DNA of 64,000 nt from Amphimedon queenslandica (Eukaryota; Porifera; Demospongiae; Haplosclerida; Niphatidae): positions 622,735 to 686,734 of the forward strand of contig NW_003546249.1 of NCBI RefSeq assembly GCF_000090795.2, in the 5' to 3' direction. Below the pieces are notes generated by a model. It saw only the letters and a program-made list of their open reading frames with translations. It was not told the DNA's origin and made no database searches. A program made the translations under genes and the position numbers. Position 1 is the first letter of the stretch, and every line of letters starts with the position of its first letter. Positions 22,801 through 33,442 of this stretch are shown one piece after another.

Positions 22801-23225
22801 GCTCCACAACTATGGTGTTGCTAGTTGCAGGAGTGATGAGTGGTTCTTCATCATCATACCCCTCTTCCTGCTGCTCCAGGTGCTGTGAAAGCTCCTGCAG
22901 TGATGTGAAGTGCAGCTGCTCCGGGGTTGTTACCAAGAGCCCATCACATTCATCTTCACCATCATCGCTTTCACAGTCCAAATATGCTATGGCATAATAA
23001 TAGTTGCTTTAATTGTTTTGCTGTTATCAGTTGTTATTGACTTTGTATAAACAAGTAAAACAATATTCATTACTAATAATTACATACTATAGCTTACCTT
23101 GGCTCTGCGTAGGGGAGTAGAAGTATTCTCCTAGCAGAGTGAGAAGAGTAGAATCCTCTGTGTTCCCTGTGTTAAGAAGCTTCGCTATTTCCTCCGCAGA
23201 TATCCTCAAAAGCACTAACAGTACT
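19830..23225 (-). CDS. DUF7869-like conserved multi-copy protein, spliced, with a few shifts
   Basis: Exons read from right to left. Exon 1 (23225-23098) gives ISAEEIAKLLNTGNTEDSTL. After a 111-nt intron (22987-23097) an acidic exon (DCESDDGEDECDG) continues, with one shift, into CCAKKCDTQFEKDDLMRVGG and FIYSIRNGTYKNLRHFLQNG. A 52-nt intron (22347-22398) follows, then LPGRIPGVRDYGKAKLLPSS and KPITDLCWTCKKN (22346-21975). A 1,045-nt intron holds a tandem array. The next exon (20929-20759) is a coiled-coil-like helix ending NSFDYAQQ. A 52-nt intron (20707-20758) joins to VHYPSDPLQPGPIYF, then HLNADNCTGQNKNN and GYTKFSPDWCFGLIKQLF. I recall this last block as DUF7869 (name not checked). Conserved D residues suggest a nuclease fold (inference). 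At least two frameshifts imply recent decay. Confidence 0.66.
20938..21838 (-). repeat. tandem array of the 123-bp unit, inverted, inside an intron
   Basis: Seven and a part copies; CTATGCTACACTATTAAGGT recurs at 21001, 21124, 21247, 21370, 21493 and 21616. It is the reverse complement of the array at 17870-18897, about 2.04 kb away. It fills most of the large intron (20930-21974) of the DUF7869-like gene. Transcripts spanning both arrays could fold into a long hairpin. Confidence 0.92.
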
Positions 23226-23499
23226 GTAGAATTTTAAATTAGCGTTGCCGTGGTTACCCACGTGATCTAATACAACACCCACCAACACAATTACCTTGCC
23301 TTGGTTCCGTAAATGGAGTACACCTTTCTCAAAGAATGCCTTCTAACTCGAGAGATCTTGGTATCAATAGGTAGGTATTGACTTATATAACACATATATG
23401 AAATTAAAAAAATTTGCCACAAAAATTATCTTATCACAATTTTCGCCATATCTCATTTTCATTAAATTGGACTTAAGGTCGATTTTCTCAGACCACGTC

Positions 23500-23770
23500 A
23501 CAAATGATGAGATCTGTCTGAATCTTCTCACAGTAGGAGTCCAGTATGTTAGAGATATAAACAACCAATCACTGTAGTGTGCTTTAGGAAAAAAAACTGA
23601 TTTAAAAAGATTAAGTAGTGGAGCATGATAAATTGACTTAATCTGTCAAATATAATTTTCTCAAGGATTTTAGAGATGCAGCACAATAAAGAAATTGGCC
23701 TGTATTTAGTAGCACTTCTTTTATCCCAAGATTTTCGTATATCAGTGAGTTCTCCTTTGTATTACAATAA
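23500..23770 (-). pseudogene. LINE reverse transcriptase, N-terminal half of a split copy
   Basis: Minus-strand frames give KYRPISLLCCISKILEKIIF near 23690-23630, the RT1 region of non-LTR reverse transcriptases, followed by a degraded NQF-type block and NILDSYCEKIQTDLI up to 23500. The RT continues at 17054-16745 (CKAFDTLSHS) after the inserted TIR element. Its own 5' part is missing beyond 23770. Confidence 0.65.
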
Positions 23771-23789
23771 GTAAATAATTTACAATGTC

Positions 23790-24845
23790 ATTATTAAACT
23801 TTCGAAGTTCAATCGACTTGTAAAATGAATTGCATGTAAATGACACAAGAACACCCTATTGGCCTCTCTATACTGCACCGTTCAAAATTAGCAAATAAGG
23901 GTCATATTCTTCATGTCTGCACATTAGTACAGTATTTAGCATTCTCTTTTTCCATTAAGCTAAGCCAGATGTGAAGCTTGTTATAGAGTGAAGTCGCAAA
24001 TGAGACTTCTCCAATACATACTGCCCTTCCATTTTCCTGTATGCACATTTTCTGACAAGATGGATGACCCTAATTACAATTTAATATATGACGTACCATT
24101 TGGCAATAAATTTCCATTCCAAAGGGAATGGTTGCAATTACAGCCCTTAATCTTCCATTAGGCTCAGAAAATGATGCAAGAATATCATTCCTTAAAGAGT
24201 ATTGGGTCAGTAATCTAATGCATCAATTTTATTTAAATAACAAACAGAGATCACTACAGTCGCAATGTTCTACAAAAATGATAACTTCAATTAGTTGATC
24301 AAGTACGTCATCCATTTCAGCTACCTTCTCATACACAGTAAACGAAATTGACCTTGTTAGGAGACTTAGCAATGATAACGGGTTTAGACATGATCTCTCT
24401 TGTTTTATTTGATATGGCTGCAGACAATGCGATAATTATGACATTATTTTGAAAAGAGCCACAACTATCTCCCGGCTTGCTAAACTCTTTACAGAAATCA
24501 GATTTCCAAAGAAGTTATCAAACTAATTTATGACTAGTGAACTGAAGCTGTGCAGTTCACATAGTCCTTTTTAAAACAGTGTGCTTCATCAATTACCAAC
24601 AATACAATTCTGTCTGAAAATGATGGACTCTGCAATATATCAATCCAGCTTTTGTACAATAGTATTATTTCAGAAGTAGTAAATATAAACTGAAATTTTC
24701 TGCTGAAAATTAGCACTTGTAATACCTCTTGAACAAGTCCATCTTCTGAATTACTGCAATAACTGCCGTTGCCCCTGTAGCATTAAGTGATTATGCCTGA
24801 CCATGCATTAATGCAAGAAGAGAACTCACATTAACTACCACAGAC
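23790..24845 (-). pseudogene. RecQ-like DEAH helicase, head-to-head copy 1
   Basis: Minus strand from 24845: SSLLALMHGQA (motif Ia region), then KFQFIFTTSEIILLYKSWID and the intact Walker B VIDEAHCFKK near 24600-24575. It continues with YEKVAEMDDVLDQLIEVIIF near 24335-24280, then GRLRAVIATIPFGMEIYC (motif V region, near 24145-24095) and CIQENGRAVCIGEVSFATS (motif VI region, near 24045-23990). In RecQ relatives motif VI reads QE-x-GRAGRDG; here it is altered to NGRAVCIG, losing the arginine finger region. The N-terminus with motif I is missing because the copy stops where the divergent copy begins. It is inactive. Confidence 0.75.
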
Positions 24846-24879
24846 CTTAGAAGACTGGATCGAAAATCTGAAAAAAATT

Positions 24880-26560
24880 AGTTCAATCTTTCATTGTTTT
24901 GCCATGTGCCTTGCCGGAAGGGTCTGTGAAAGTGTAGAAACGTGCACTATGCCTGAAATTTTGTTGTCCCAATCAAGTCGCAAGAGTCTCATGTAGTGTA
25001 ACTTGTCATGAAACTGTCATGTGATTTAATTATACTGAAATGAAGAAATGCAAACTTGTTGTAAAAGCATAAGGAGCATTTGACATAAACAGAAGCAAGT
25101 GATCCTATTTTTTGTCAAGGAAAATGATGTTGCTTGTTTGCCAACCGGTTACAGGAAGCATTTTGTTTCTTTTGCTATTTCCTTGTAATGAGTTGTACTA
25201 AGTGAGACTCGACTGATCGGTCCAAAGATACTCAAACCCAACTTTTATGGTCTGTGATGGGAGTTGTGAGTCCTCTCCTGGCATCAATGCATGATCAGGT
25301 GTCACCACTAAGAGCTAAATGGGCAACTACTGTTATTGCCAGCAATAATCCAGAAGATGGACTCTCTCAAAAGATATTACAAATGGAAATCATCTGTGGA
25401 AAATTTCAGTTTATGTTAACTACTCCTGCACTATCAATATTGCAGAAAAGCTTGATTGATATTTTTCTGAGTCCACTTTTAGAGAAAACTGTATCATTGT
25501 TAATCAATTAAGCATGCTGCACTAAATTCTGAGAATACATAAACGTATAATTATTGCTAAGTCTCCAATCAAGGTCAGTATTGCTTAGTCTGTGTATCAG
25601 AAGGTAGCTGAAATGGATGATGTATTATATCGACTGAAGAATTATGTGAATTGCTTTAAAATGCATAAAGTTATCATTTTTATACAACATATTGCCATTG
25701 TAGTGATTTCTTTTGTTATTTACACAAAAATTAATGGATAACATTACTGACCAAATGGGTCAACATAACATTTCAAGATTTAGAATCGTTTACATGTTTA
25801 CTAGTGTTGAAAATTTTGAAACGATACAATATGATACGATATTGCCTAAAAATGAGGATATCGATATTTTTTATCGATAAGTTATTAAGCCACACCCACT
25901 AAAATGGCTAAATAAAGCTATTTCTGAAAACAATTATTATTGAAAAGCATTATAAAAACCTTCTTTGGCTTCATATCCTTCAGCTACTTCATCTACTTTC
26001 AAAGAAAATACATTTTAGTAATTTTCGAGATGCCATTTATTAAGGTTATTTAACCATTCTGTGGGCATGGCCTCGTTACCGATAGTTTCTTAAAATTTTT
26101 TCGATATTGATAAGTATCGATACCGCATTATATCGATTAAATATCATAAGTTTTGATATATCGCCCAGCCCTAAAGTTTACCACCTGTAACATTTGATGT
26201 TTAAGGAATGATTATTCTAAGCCTGATGGAAGATTAAGGGTTTTAATTGAAAGCGTCGCCTTTGCAATAGGAATTGATTGCACAAATGTAATGCAATGGG
26301 GTCCTCCATTTGATTTTAAAATGTACATACAGGAGAATGGACGGGTAGTATGTGATGGACAAGTCTCATTTGCTACATTATTTTATAACAAGCGTGACAT
26401 TTCGCTTCACTTTATGAAAGAGATTACTAAATACATTAGAAATGTGCAGACATGTAGAAGGCAACCTTTAATCGCTAATTTTGAACTGCACAGTACAAAA
26501 AAGCCATGGGTTATTTGTGCTGTGCAATTCATAGTACCTGTCAAAATTGTCAATTCTTGA
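24880..26560 (+). pseudogene. RecQ-like helicase, head-to-head copy 2
   Basis: Plus strand: motif I region near 25115-25170 (CLPTGYRKHF, Walker A Gly-Lys-Ser damaged), then VVSPLLASMHDQVSPLRAKW near 25260, GKFQFMLTTPALSIL near 25400 and a position where DEAH should stand but SLLIN-stop is found. A hAT MITE (25802-26173) splits the gene. After it, VAFAIGIDCTNVMQWGPPFD and MYIQENGRVVCDGQVSFATL (26290-26380) cover motifs V and VI, and NVQTCRRQPL marks the start of the zinc-binding region. RecQ helicases unwind DNA 3' to 5'; this copy cannot. It diverges from copy 1 across about 35 bp. Confidence 0.75.
25802..26173. mobile_element. hAT MITE inside RecQ pseudogene
   Basis: The right end, reverse-complemented, is TAGGGCTGGGCGATATATC, a classic hAT MITE terminus. 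The left end TAGTGTTGAAAATTTTG is degraded. Flanks ATGTTTAC (25794-25801) and AAGTTTAC (26174-26181) match at 7 of 8. The interior is rich in ATCGATA repeats. It is 372 bp. Confidence 0.85.
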
Positions 26561-26579
26561 CTCAAGTTAAAAATTTTGT

Positions 26580-27470
26580 TGATTTTGTAAAATTAATTTT
26601 TATAATTATTGTAATATAATTAATTATGCTTACTTTGATAATATTTTAAAAGAATTAGTCAGCCATGTTTCAACATTAATTTCAACTCCAATGTAACCTC
26701 TGAATTTGGAAAATTGTGAATGCTTCCGCTTGATCATTTTATTATACACATCACATTTCTTAAGCTCTTAACTCATGCAATATCCTTGTAATTGATCCAG
26801 ATCAGTGACAAGTACTCTGTAGCTTTTACACACTGAGCATTCATTGTAGCCATTGTTGACAATTGCTAACTTTTTAGGCACTTTCCAATTATACTGATTA
26901 AGTTTTCATTAATATTTGAATTCAAACAACTGCTAGCTCTTCCAGTTCATGGTTAAGATGCTCTATTTCTATACCCATAGGTATGTTTCTACTTGGCCTT
27001 CTTTATGCACTGATAGTCCTACTCAATACAAACAGCATTTTTTAACATTTTGAAAAAAGGTAATAATACCATACAAAAGAGCACATGCTTGTACAGCATA
27101 ATTGTGTTTATTAGTAGCTTTACATATCAGTAATATGTATTTCAAACATCTTAATTCTGTTACCATCACCCTCACGAATGCCTGTCAATAAACACAAAGA
27201 ATATCATGCCGAATGTTAACATTTCCTTACTATGATCCAAATTATGATCTTCTATTTCTTCATTATCTGTACCAAAAAATTTGTCAATTCTTTGACAATT
27301 TCCCTGATAGAAGTTTCTCACAATAGTAATGATGACAGATCCACCACTGGTCCCTCTTTTTAGGAAAGCACCTCAAGCAAGGATACATACAATAGAATGT
27401 GTGCCTCTACAACCAACACCTCTACCCATCAAAAGGTTTTGCAATTGAAATGTGTCAGCCATCACACCTG
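26580..27470 (-). pseudogene. weak minus-strand fragments, family uncertain
   Basis: Two pieces look coding but are short: MGRGVGCRGTHS near 27440 to KFFGTDNEEIEDHNL near 27240, and RNIPMGIEIEHLNHELEELA near 26985-26925, continued in another frame by NINENLISIIGKCLKKLAIV. The second has the flavour of the MxxEHxN block of a multi-copy family in cnidarian and sponge genomes (DUF6589-like, from memory), but I would not rely on it. The rest of the stretch shows nothing. Confidence 0.25.
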
Positions 27471-27917
27471 ATAAAGTATAGGCCATAATTTATGTGGGAT
27501 GCAAATTTTGCAGATATTGCAGAGGAAGTATTTAAAAAAATAAAATCTGCATTTTTTATCAAACTAAATGTTTTTTATTTAACTTAGCTCAAATGCATAT
27601 ATAATAATGAAAATGTTAAATAGACTATGCCTGTTAATTAAAGTGATCTAGCCATACACAATGCATCATAGCTCACTCATCACTGCTAAATTCTGCACTC
27701 AAATCACTTTCAGAGTCATAGTCATTAGTTTCATCATCACAGTCAATATCAGCAAGAACAGGTTTACCAGCTTCAATTGAACTTGCAATTGCTTTGAATC
27801 CATGAACAATGATGTCAGGTAACTTGGAGAGATAGTTAAACATTTGTTCAATCCAACGAGGACTAACACACTTCATTCTAGCTGTAGTTAAATCCACTGG
27901 ATCAAAGCCATCTATAT

Positions 27918-28154
27918 GTGACCATAATTGACAAAAGGGCCCTTATGGCGTATTTTAAAATTGATCTTAATAATGGCAAATATCAACCTGTGAGTGCTTT
28001 GTTAGACAATCATTGTTTCTAAAAGTTTCATGGTAACTTTTTGCATCCTGTGGAGTAATTTTATGATAAATGGGGCTCAGGAAGTTGGATTTCTTAGGCT
28101 AGAAAGACAAATTTTACTACCCGCCATAAGGTACCTTTTGTCAATTATGGTCAC
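27918..28154. mobile_element. MITE family GTGACCATAA, copy B
   Basis: 237 bp with inverted ends GTGACCATAATTGACAAAAG at left and its exact complement at right. The flanks are AT (ATAT on both sides). It interrupts the pogo transposase between HQLSNSNGD and DGFDPVDL; removing the element with one AT-containing duplication leaves an open frame. Confidence 0.9.
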
Positions 28155-28572
28155 ATATCACCATTTGAGTTCGATAGCTGGTGAGCGATTTCTTTAGAGT
28201 ACCATTTCTGAAATTCAGACTTCAGAAATGACTTAGCTGACTTGTTTACAGATATATCTAGTGGCTGTAAGCGGTCCGTAAATGAGGCTGGTACTAAGAC
28301 GGACTGAATATTGTGTTCTTCTAGTAGTTGCACTACATTTTCCGTTAACCGACCCTTAAAATGATCGAAGATTGCCAAAGCAGCTTGACTTTCATCAACA
28401 TTGAGGTACTCTCTCACTCGGTCCACATAAGGAATAATAATTTCCTCAGTATACATAAGCATAGTACTTTCATTGGACCAGTGATTTTCCGTGTGTGTAA
28501 CATTCCAATCACAAGGGAAAGAGTAATTTGCATGACAGCAGTCTGTTTTCCCTCCATATATAAGTTGGACTG

Positions 28573-28762
28573 NNNNNNNNNNNNNNNNNNNNNNNNNNNN
28601 NNNNNNNNNNNNNNNNNNNNNNNNNNNNNNNNNNNNNNNNNNNNNNNNNNNNNNNNNNNNNNNNNNNNNNNNNNNNNNNNNNNNNNNNNNNNNNNNNNNN
28701 NNNNNNNNNNNNNNNNNNNNNNNNNNNNNNNNNNNNNNNNNNNNNNNNNNNNNNNNNNNNNN
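28573..28762. other. assembly gap (190 N)
   Basis: A run of N inside the pogo-like transposase. Long frames crossing it are not evidence of coding by themselves. The flanks agree with one transposase, so the gap is probably close to its true length. Confidence 0.99.
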
Positions 28763-29539
28763 GCCTCACTTAATGTGGCAGGGCCACCAAACTCAGCCAA
28801 TCTGGTTCTATCTTGGCTTAATAAAATCCCCCTTGCGCCAGCTCTAACAATGGCAGTACTCAAGGCTCCACCTACTCTTCGAGTATCAGCAATGTATTTC
28901 TGAACCATTAAATCTATTTTATCTCCTAACAGTAGCTTTCTTCCTCTCTTCTTCACATTCAGCACTGAAATTGTGGTGTCCCGGCTTTAACAGTCAGCTC
29001 CAGCACGTTTTGCATCCAGTTCCAACTTATAGTGATTCTTGAACAATCGGACAGTGCTTTCATTAATCTTTAGTTTCATTTCTCGACTGAACTTTAGTTT
29101 AGCTGCCTGTACACCATTCGAAAGGGCATATCTTCCAATATCGGCACGTTCCTTAGACGTATACTTATGAGAGCTATCCCGCCGACTTTTTAAGGTAAGT
29201 TGCCAAACCTCTTTATTAGCAGCTACTATTGCCAAAGATGGCACCTCTCTGGATAATATCCCACTAGGATTAGGCATCTTAGATGGAGCGGGAAATCTCA
29301 CACAGTACTTCAAAATCTACATACTAGCAGCTGTGTCTCCTCTCAGTTCGATCTCTGACTTATTGCTATTAACACGTGTCATGTTTTTATAAAAATTATA
29401 TAGTACAAAAATTATATAACAATTTTTCTAAAAGATAAATTTTTAAAGTTTTAATTTTTCACAAATTTCTCATGTCGCGAAATAAAAGTTACAGTAAAAA
29501 TTTCAGGATATACGGTATACATGTACCATAGCTCTTTAC

Positions 29540-30600
29540 TTAACATTATGTCCTGGTGTATCAGGAGAAGCACAGAGTGTACCATGCCAGTTGATTTGTT
29601 CTCGCTCTTATTCACAAAAAAACTGAAGACCCTTATACACCGAGAGTATCAGATATGGACAGCAAAAGATACCTAGAACTGAGTTCCTGTAGAGTCATTT
29701 TAAAGCCAGGGCACATGAATGTTTGAAGAAGTCCATGTCAAGTCGCAAAGGAAAGAAGTACCATGTATATATTGACAAATTTTATTCTTCATTTGACCTT
29801 TTCATTGAGATGAAGACGAAAGGATTTGAAGCCTGTGGCACAGTACGGAGAAATAGACTCGGTATTGCCAAGAAATTTCAACAAGCATCAGTCCCTGAAG
29901 GTTCAGAAATTAATAACAATTTTACTTGTCTAATATCATACAGGAGAAACACTAACAACAATTAGTGACAATAAACAAAAGTTGTGAACATGCTCTCCAC
30001 ATATATGGAGATGAGTTGATTGAGAAGTGAAGGAGGAACAGGAACGTAGAAGGAAGAAAGAGAGAGAGAAGAAGCCTCGCATCATTCAAGACAATAATAT
30101 GCATATGGGTGGCATTGATTAAAATGACCAAATGGTCCTTCACTATGCCTATTGACACAGGCAGTTATATAGCAATAAAACTATTACTTACCTCATTATT
30201 ATAGGACCAGAAAATGGTGAAAATGTTTGTTGTTATATGATGGATGTATCATTAGTGAATGCTTGCATTCTTTACAACAGGGAGAAAAGTGGTCATGCTT
30301 GTGTACCTTTATTGGACTTAGAGTAGCAGTTGCTATAGGTCTCTTAGAAAAACACGAGTTCAAAACTGATCATAGACACCCAGCTCCAACACTTGCATTG
30401 CTGATGAGGCTGTCAGAAACAAGACTGTTTCTATAAAAAAATACCTCACAAAACAAAGCATGGTGGTAGACCTTTGTGCAAAGTGTGCAAATTACAAGGG
30501 AAAAGATCACAAACCAGTTTCAGTTGTCAAACATGCAAATCTCCACTGCATTGCAATCTTTGCATGGAACTCTACCACACGAGACGTGACTATTTAAGTT
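29540..30600 (+). pseudogene. piggyBac transposase, C-terminal two thirds, broken
   Basis: The best block is at 29745-29905: KGKKYHVYIDKFYSSFDLFI then ACGTVRRNRLGI, the piggyBac motif VYTDNYYTS...L...GTVRxNR with its catalytic Asp in YIDKFYSS. Next is EKKPRIIQDNNMHMGGID near 30075-30125; the family has ...YNxxMGGVD with another catalytic Asp, here MGGID. The C-terminal cysteine-rich domain is seen near 30470-30590 (CKVCKLQGKRSQT, CQTCKSPLHCNLCMELYH). Upstream (29540-29700) only scattered similarity remains. Stops and shifts make it inactive. No TTAA-flanked ends were confirmed. Confidence 0.83.
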
Positions 30601-30754
30601 AAAATAAAATAAACTATTTAATGCAATGCAAAACAATAATAATAGACTATAATGTCACATTACGTAATATAATGTAATAAAATGTAATTATATGTACACA
30701 CAATGGCTACACACACAAATAATGATAACACACACAAAGATTGGAGTACACTCG

Positions 30755-31218
30755 TACCGTAATTGTTCTAGAAATTTTCCACCATCACTTTTGATAAATT
30801 AATTTAACAAACAAATAATTAGAGTAAACTAAGCCTTTACAGCCAACTAGCAATTTATTATGATGAAGTAGGAGGCACTAAGATGCATGTTTGGACAAGG
30901 TATAAGTCTGTCAATGCTTCTTTGCTGCTTGACTAATACAATCTGAATCTTGAACTTAGGCCTACCAATGGCAGCCATCTGTCCGGCGGAGTGCTGCTCA
31001 AGGCATCACTGTGAGTTCGACATAATTTTCGGCCTCTTGCAGCACAGTTCCATATGTTATATGCTGCTGAGTTTCAAAAATTGAGGAAAATGGCGAAATC
31101 AGAAGACCTTTTATCATAATTTACAAAATAAATAATTAGAATTAATTTTGAAATAAAAGTGCTTAAAGATTATTTATTTTCGAAATTAGAGGTGCAAAAT
31201 TTTAGAAGAATTACAGTA
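30755..31218. mobile_element. MITE with TACCGTAATT ends
   Basis: The left end is TACCGTAATTGTTCTAGAAA then TTTTCCACC; the right end, reverse-complemented, is TACTGTAATTCTTCTAAAAT then TTTGCACC. It is 464 bp and non-coding. A truncated relative ends at 7732. Confidence 0.75.
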
Positions 31219-31899
31219 ATACAATTATGGTAACACACATACAACAGTACACACACATCTGCTTTCCCAATTTTCACGCAGCATGAAGTTACTTAACCTA
31301 CACACAAATGATAGAAACAACATTATAATACTACATACAACATAATACATAAACCTTACTTTTGTCCATATCAGTTCTCAATATAGTTTATGTTGTACCA
31401 TCTTTGCATCTATTTTTTGTCCAATATCCAGCAGTTAAAGTGACCAAGGAAGTCATTGGTATGTATTGCATGTCCATGGCTTCAGTACAGGTCATCACAA
31501 AACAAAGACAGAGATGGAAAGCATACTCAATACGCTCACCTGAAAACCTAACTGCCATAGTAAGACCATAGATGTAAGTAGAGGCCAAAAAAGACGAAGT
31601 AGGCAAAAAAGCACAGTGAAAAATAAATAGGTGTGCCAAGGAAGTGGTCCAAAGAAAGAATGCAAATTAGCTTGACAGCTATTCTCCATTTCCTAATTCT
31701 TTTCATCTCTTGATCTTCAAGATACTGAAGGAATAATTATTCCAGTTGTTAGTGAATATATAATCCTTCGGTTATTGTTATTATTATTATGTGTAACAGC
31801 ACAGAACAGAATATATTGACAAAATTTAAGATGAGTACTGTTCCCTGAGCTGAAGGAAGACAGTGAATGACACTGTAGACCATAGGAATGAAAAGAAAA

Positions 31900-33435
31900 C
31901 TAAAATTACAAATACTATATGGAGATCAGACTGGGAGAGTAGAAGGAGAGAGAGAGAGTGACACACAAGAAAATATATAATACAAAGATCAGAATTATCT
32001 CATTACAACCAGCATGAGTTGATGGAAAAACTACATGGGCAGTGGAAATGATAAGTGCAGACATCAAGGCAGTTGAAGTACTTCTCAAAATGTACCACAT
32101 AAATCTCCTTTAACGGGACTCTGCTAGAGGGAGAACAACTTTGTAAACCAAGAGAGAGAGGCTGCTTATTCCATAATCAAGGAGTCTGTTGAAGTAGAAG
32201 TGTCTAAACAGATTCTTAGGCAAGTATCTATGCTGCAGTTCAGTTCCCGTGGAGCATGTTAGAAGAGGAGAAACTTACATATTGAGACATATTAAAGGAC
32301 AGACTCGGATGTAGGAGTGATGACAAAAAGAAAGTGATGTCAGCAATCTCCAATTACATCATAAGAGGAGCAGTTGCAAGGAATATAGTCTAGATCTGTA
32401 ATCTACATGATAGTGATCAAGATCCACTTAGTGGCCTTCCTATGGACACTTTCTAATAACATGATGTCTTTGGAAAGATGAGGTCACTAAATGGTAGAAC
32501 AGTATGATTACTGTGACCTGACTAAAAGAACATACAGAGACATACAGACATGGATTGATGCTGAGGAGCTTACTGTCCTTTTCATCAAAGCCAAGGTCTT
32601 ACGAGCCTTAGACACAATAGAGGAATATTGGGATGACTAAGGGAGATCATTTGATATGACACCAAGATCCTTGTGAGCACGATACTGTGGTATAGGTTGG
32701 CCATTAAGAGAGTGGTTAATGGCAGCTTCAGAACAAACATTACCACATGACAGAAAAGTTGATTTAGCAGTATTAAAAGTGATACTTGAAAGATTCCACT
32801 GAAACAGATTGAGATCACCTTGGAGGTCCAGAATATTGTGAAACTGAGTAGGTGAAGTGCTGTGACACTTTGTGTTGTCAGCAAAGAATAACATTTTTGC
32901 TGACTGGACTAAAGATGGTAAATTGTTTATATATCAAGAATAGCAGGGGACCAAGTATAATTCCCTGTGGAACGCCTGAATTCACGGGTAGAGAAAAGGA
33001 CTGATAGCAGTTCACTGAGATAACCTGTCTCCTTGAACAAAGATAAGATTTAATCCACCACCAGACATCACCATTAATGTCCATTAACCACAGCCATGTT
33101 AGCAAGTTATCATGCTGTACTGAGTCAAAAGCTTTGCAAAAGTCAAAGTAAACCACATCTGTCTGGGAAGAGGTCAGAGAGGTATGGTAAATTTCATTTA
33201 GGAGAATTAATAGCTGCTAAGTAGAAGATCAACTTGGTAAGAACCCAAATTGTGATAGAGACAAGGACGGATATAAGAATTCCAGTACATTATCATACAT
33301 TAGTTTTTTGAGAACTTTTCATACAGAACTGAGACGAGAAATAGGTCTATAGCGTACTACTGATGTTCTATCTCCAGACTTGAAGATTGGAGTAATCTTA
33401 TGGACTTTTCAATTTGAAGGAATACGAGCAGATAT
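31900..33435 (-). pseudogene. LINE reverse transcriptase
   Basis: Order on the minus strand: SNWKVHKITPIFKSGD then YRPISRLSS (33420-33330), LSLSQFGFLPS near 33240, VVYFDFCKAFDSVQHDNLLT (33160-33100), VNSGVPQGIILGPLLFLIY (32985-32930), LFFADNTKC near 32890 and NGQPIPQYRAHKDLGVISND near 32700. The catalytic FADD reads FADN, so the second Asp is lost. C-terminal pieces (SYCSTIW, KATKWIL) continue to about 32350 and a weaker tail (31915-32100) further. RT of this class copies its RNA at a nicked target site. Frameshifts occur between blocks. Confidence 0.85.
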
Positions 33436-33442
33436 AGGAGAT

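Larger units (their letters stand above)
17055..23499 (-). mobile_element. TIR-bounded transposon carrying a DUF7869-like gene
   Basis: Left end: GACGTGGTCTGACAAAATCA then GCCTTAAG. Right end, reverse-complemented: GACGTGGTCTGAGAAAATCG then ACCTTAAG. That is 25 of 28 matching at the very tips, with weaker similarity further in (TCTCGAGTTA in both arms). Both flanks are pieces of one minus-strand LINE RT in the right order and orientation, so the element appears to have split it. Inside are a spliced minus-strand gene (23225-19830), two inverted arrays of a 123-bp repeat and a 59-bp repeat. No target duplication is certain: flanks CTAAAATAT and ACAAATGAT match poorly. The 17.1-17.87 kb part holds no recognisable gene. 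Confidence 0.7.
27673..29313 (-). pseudogene. pogo/Tigger-like DDE transposase, split by MITE and gap
   Basis: From the right: 29313-28987 holds a DNA-binding N-terminus (ERADIGRYALSNGVQAAKLK), then KKRGRKLLLGDKIDLMVQKY and RTRLAEFGG (28960-28765). A gap of 190 N follows, then DDE_1 pieces: IIIPYVDRVREYLNVDESQA and LAIFDHFKG (28440-28350), VPASFTDRLQPLDISVNKSA (28290-28230) and FQKWYSKEIAHQL. A GTGACC-family MITE (27918-28154) interrupts next; the C-terminus resumes with VDLTTARMKCVSPRWIEQMF (27900-27840) and an acidic tail. The Asp in IFDHFKG is the conserved second catalytic Asp of DDE_1; the first lies in the gap. The reading frame runs on naturally across the MITE. It is one of the least decayed ORFs here. 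Confidence 0.85.

Noticed and set aside
22740-22997. Plus-strand Ser-rich ORF
   Set aside because: It is the antisense shadow of the acidic exon of the DUF7869-like gene.
23790-26560. RecQ copies as a working host helicase gene
   Set aside because: Each copy lacks at least one essential motif and has internal stops; one holds a hAT MITE.
26580-27470. Virus-like or polinton-like gene suggested by the Gly/Arg-rich MGRGVGCRG piece
   Set aside because: Too short and without any accompanying polymerase, integrase or capsid signal.
28361-28965. Frames of about 180 codons crossing the N run
   Set aside because: The N stretch translates as unknown and inflates the length; only the minus-strand flanks have pogo similarity.
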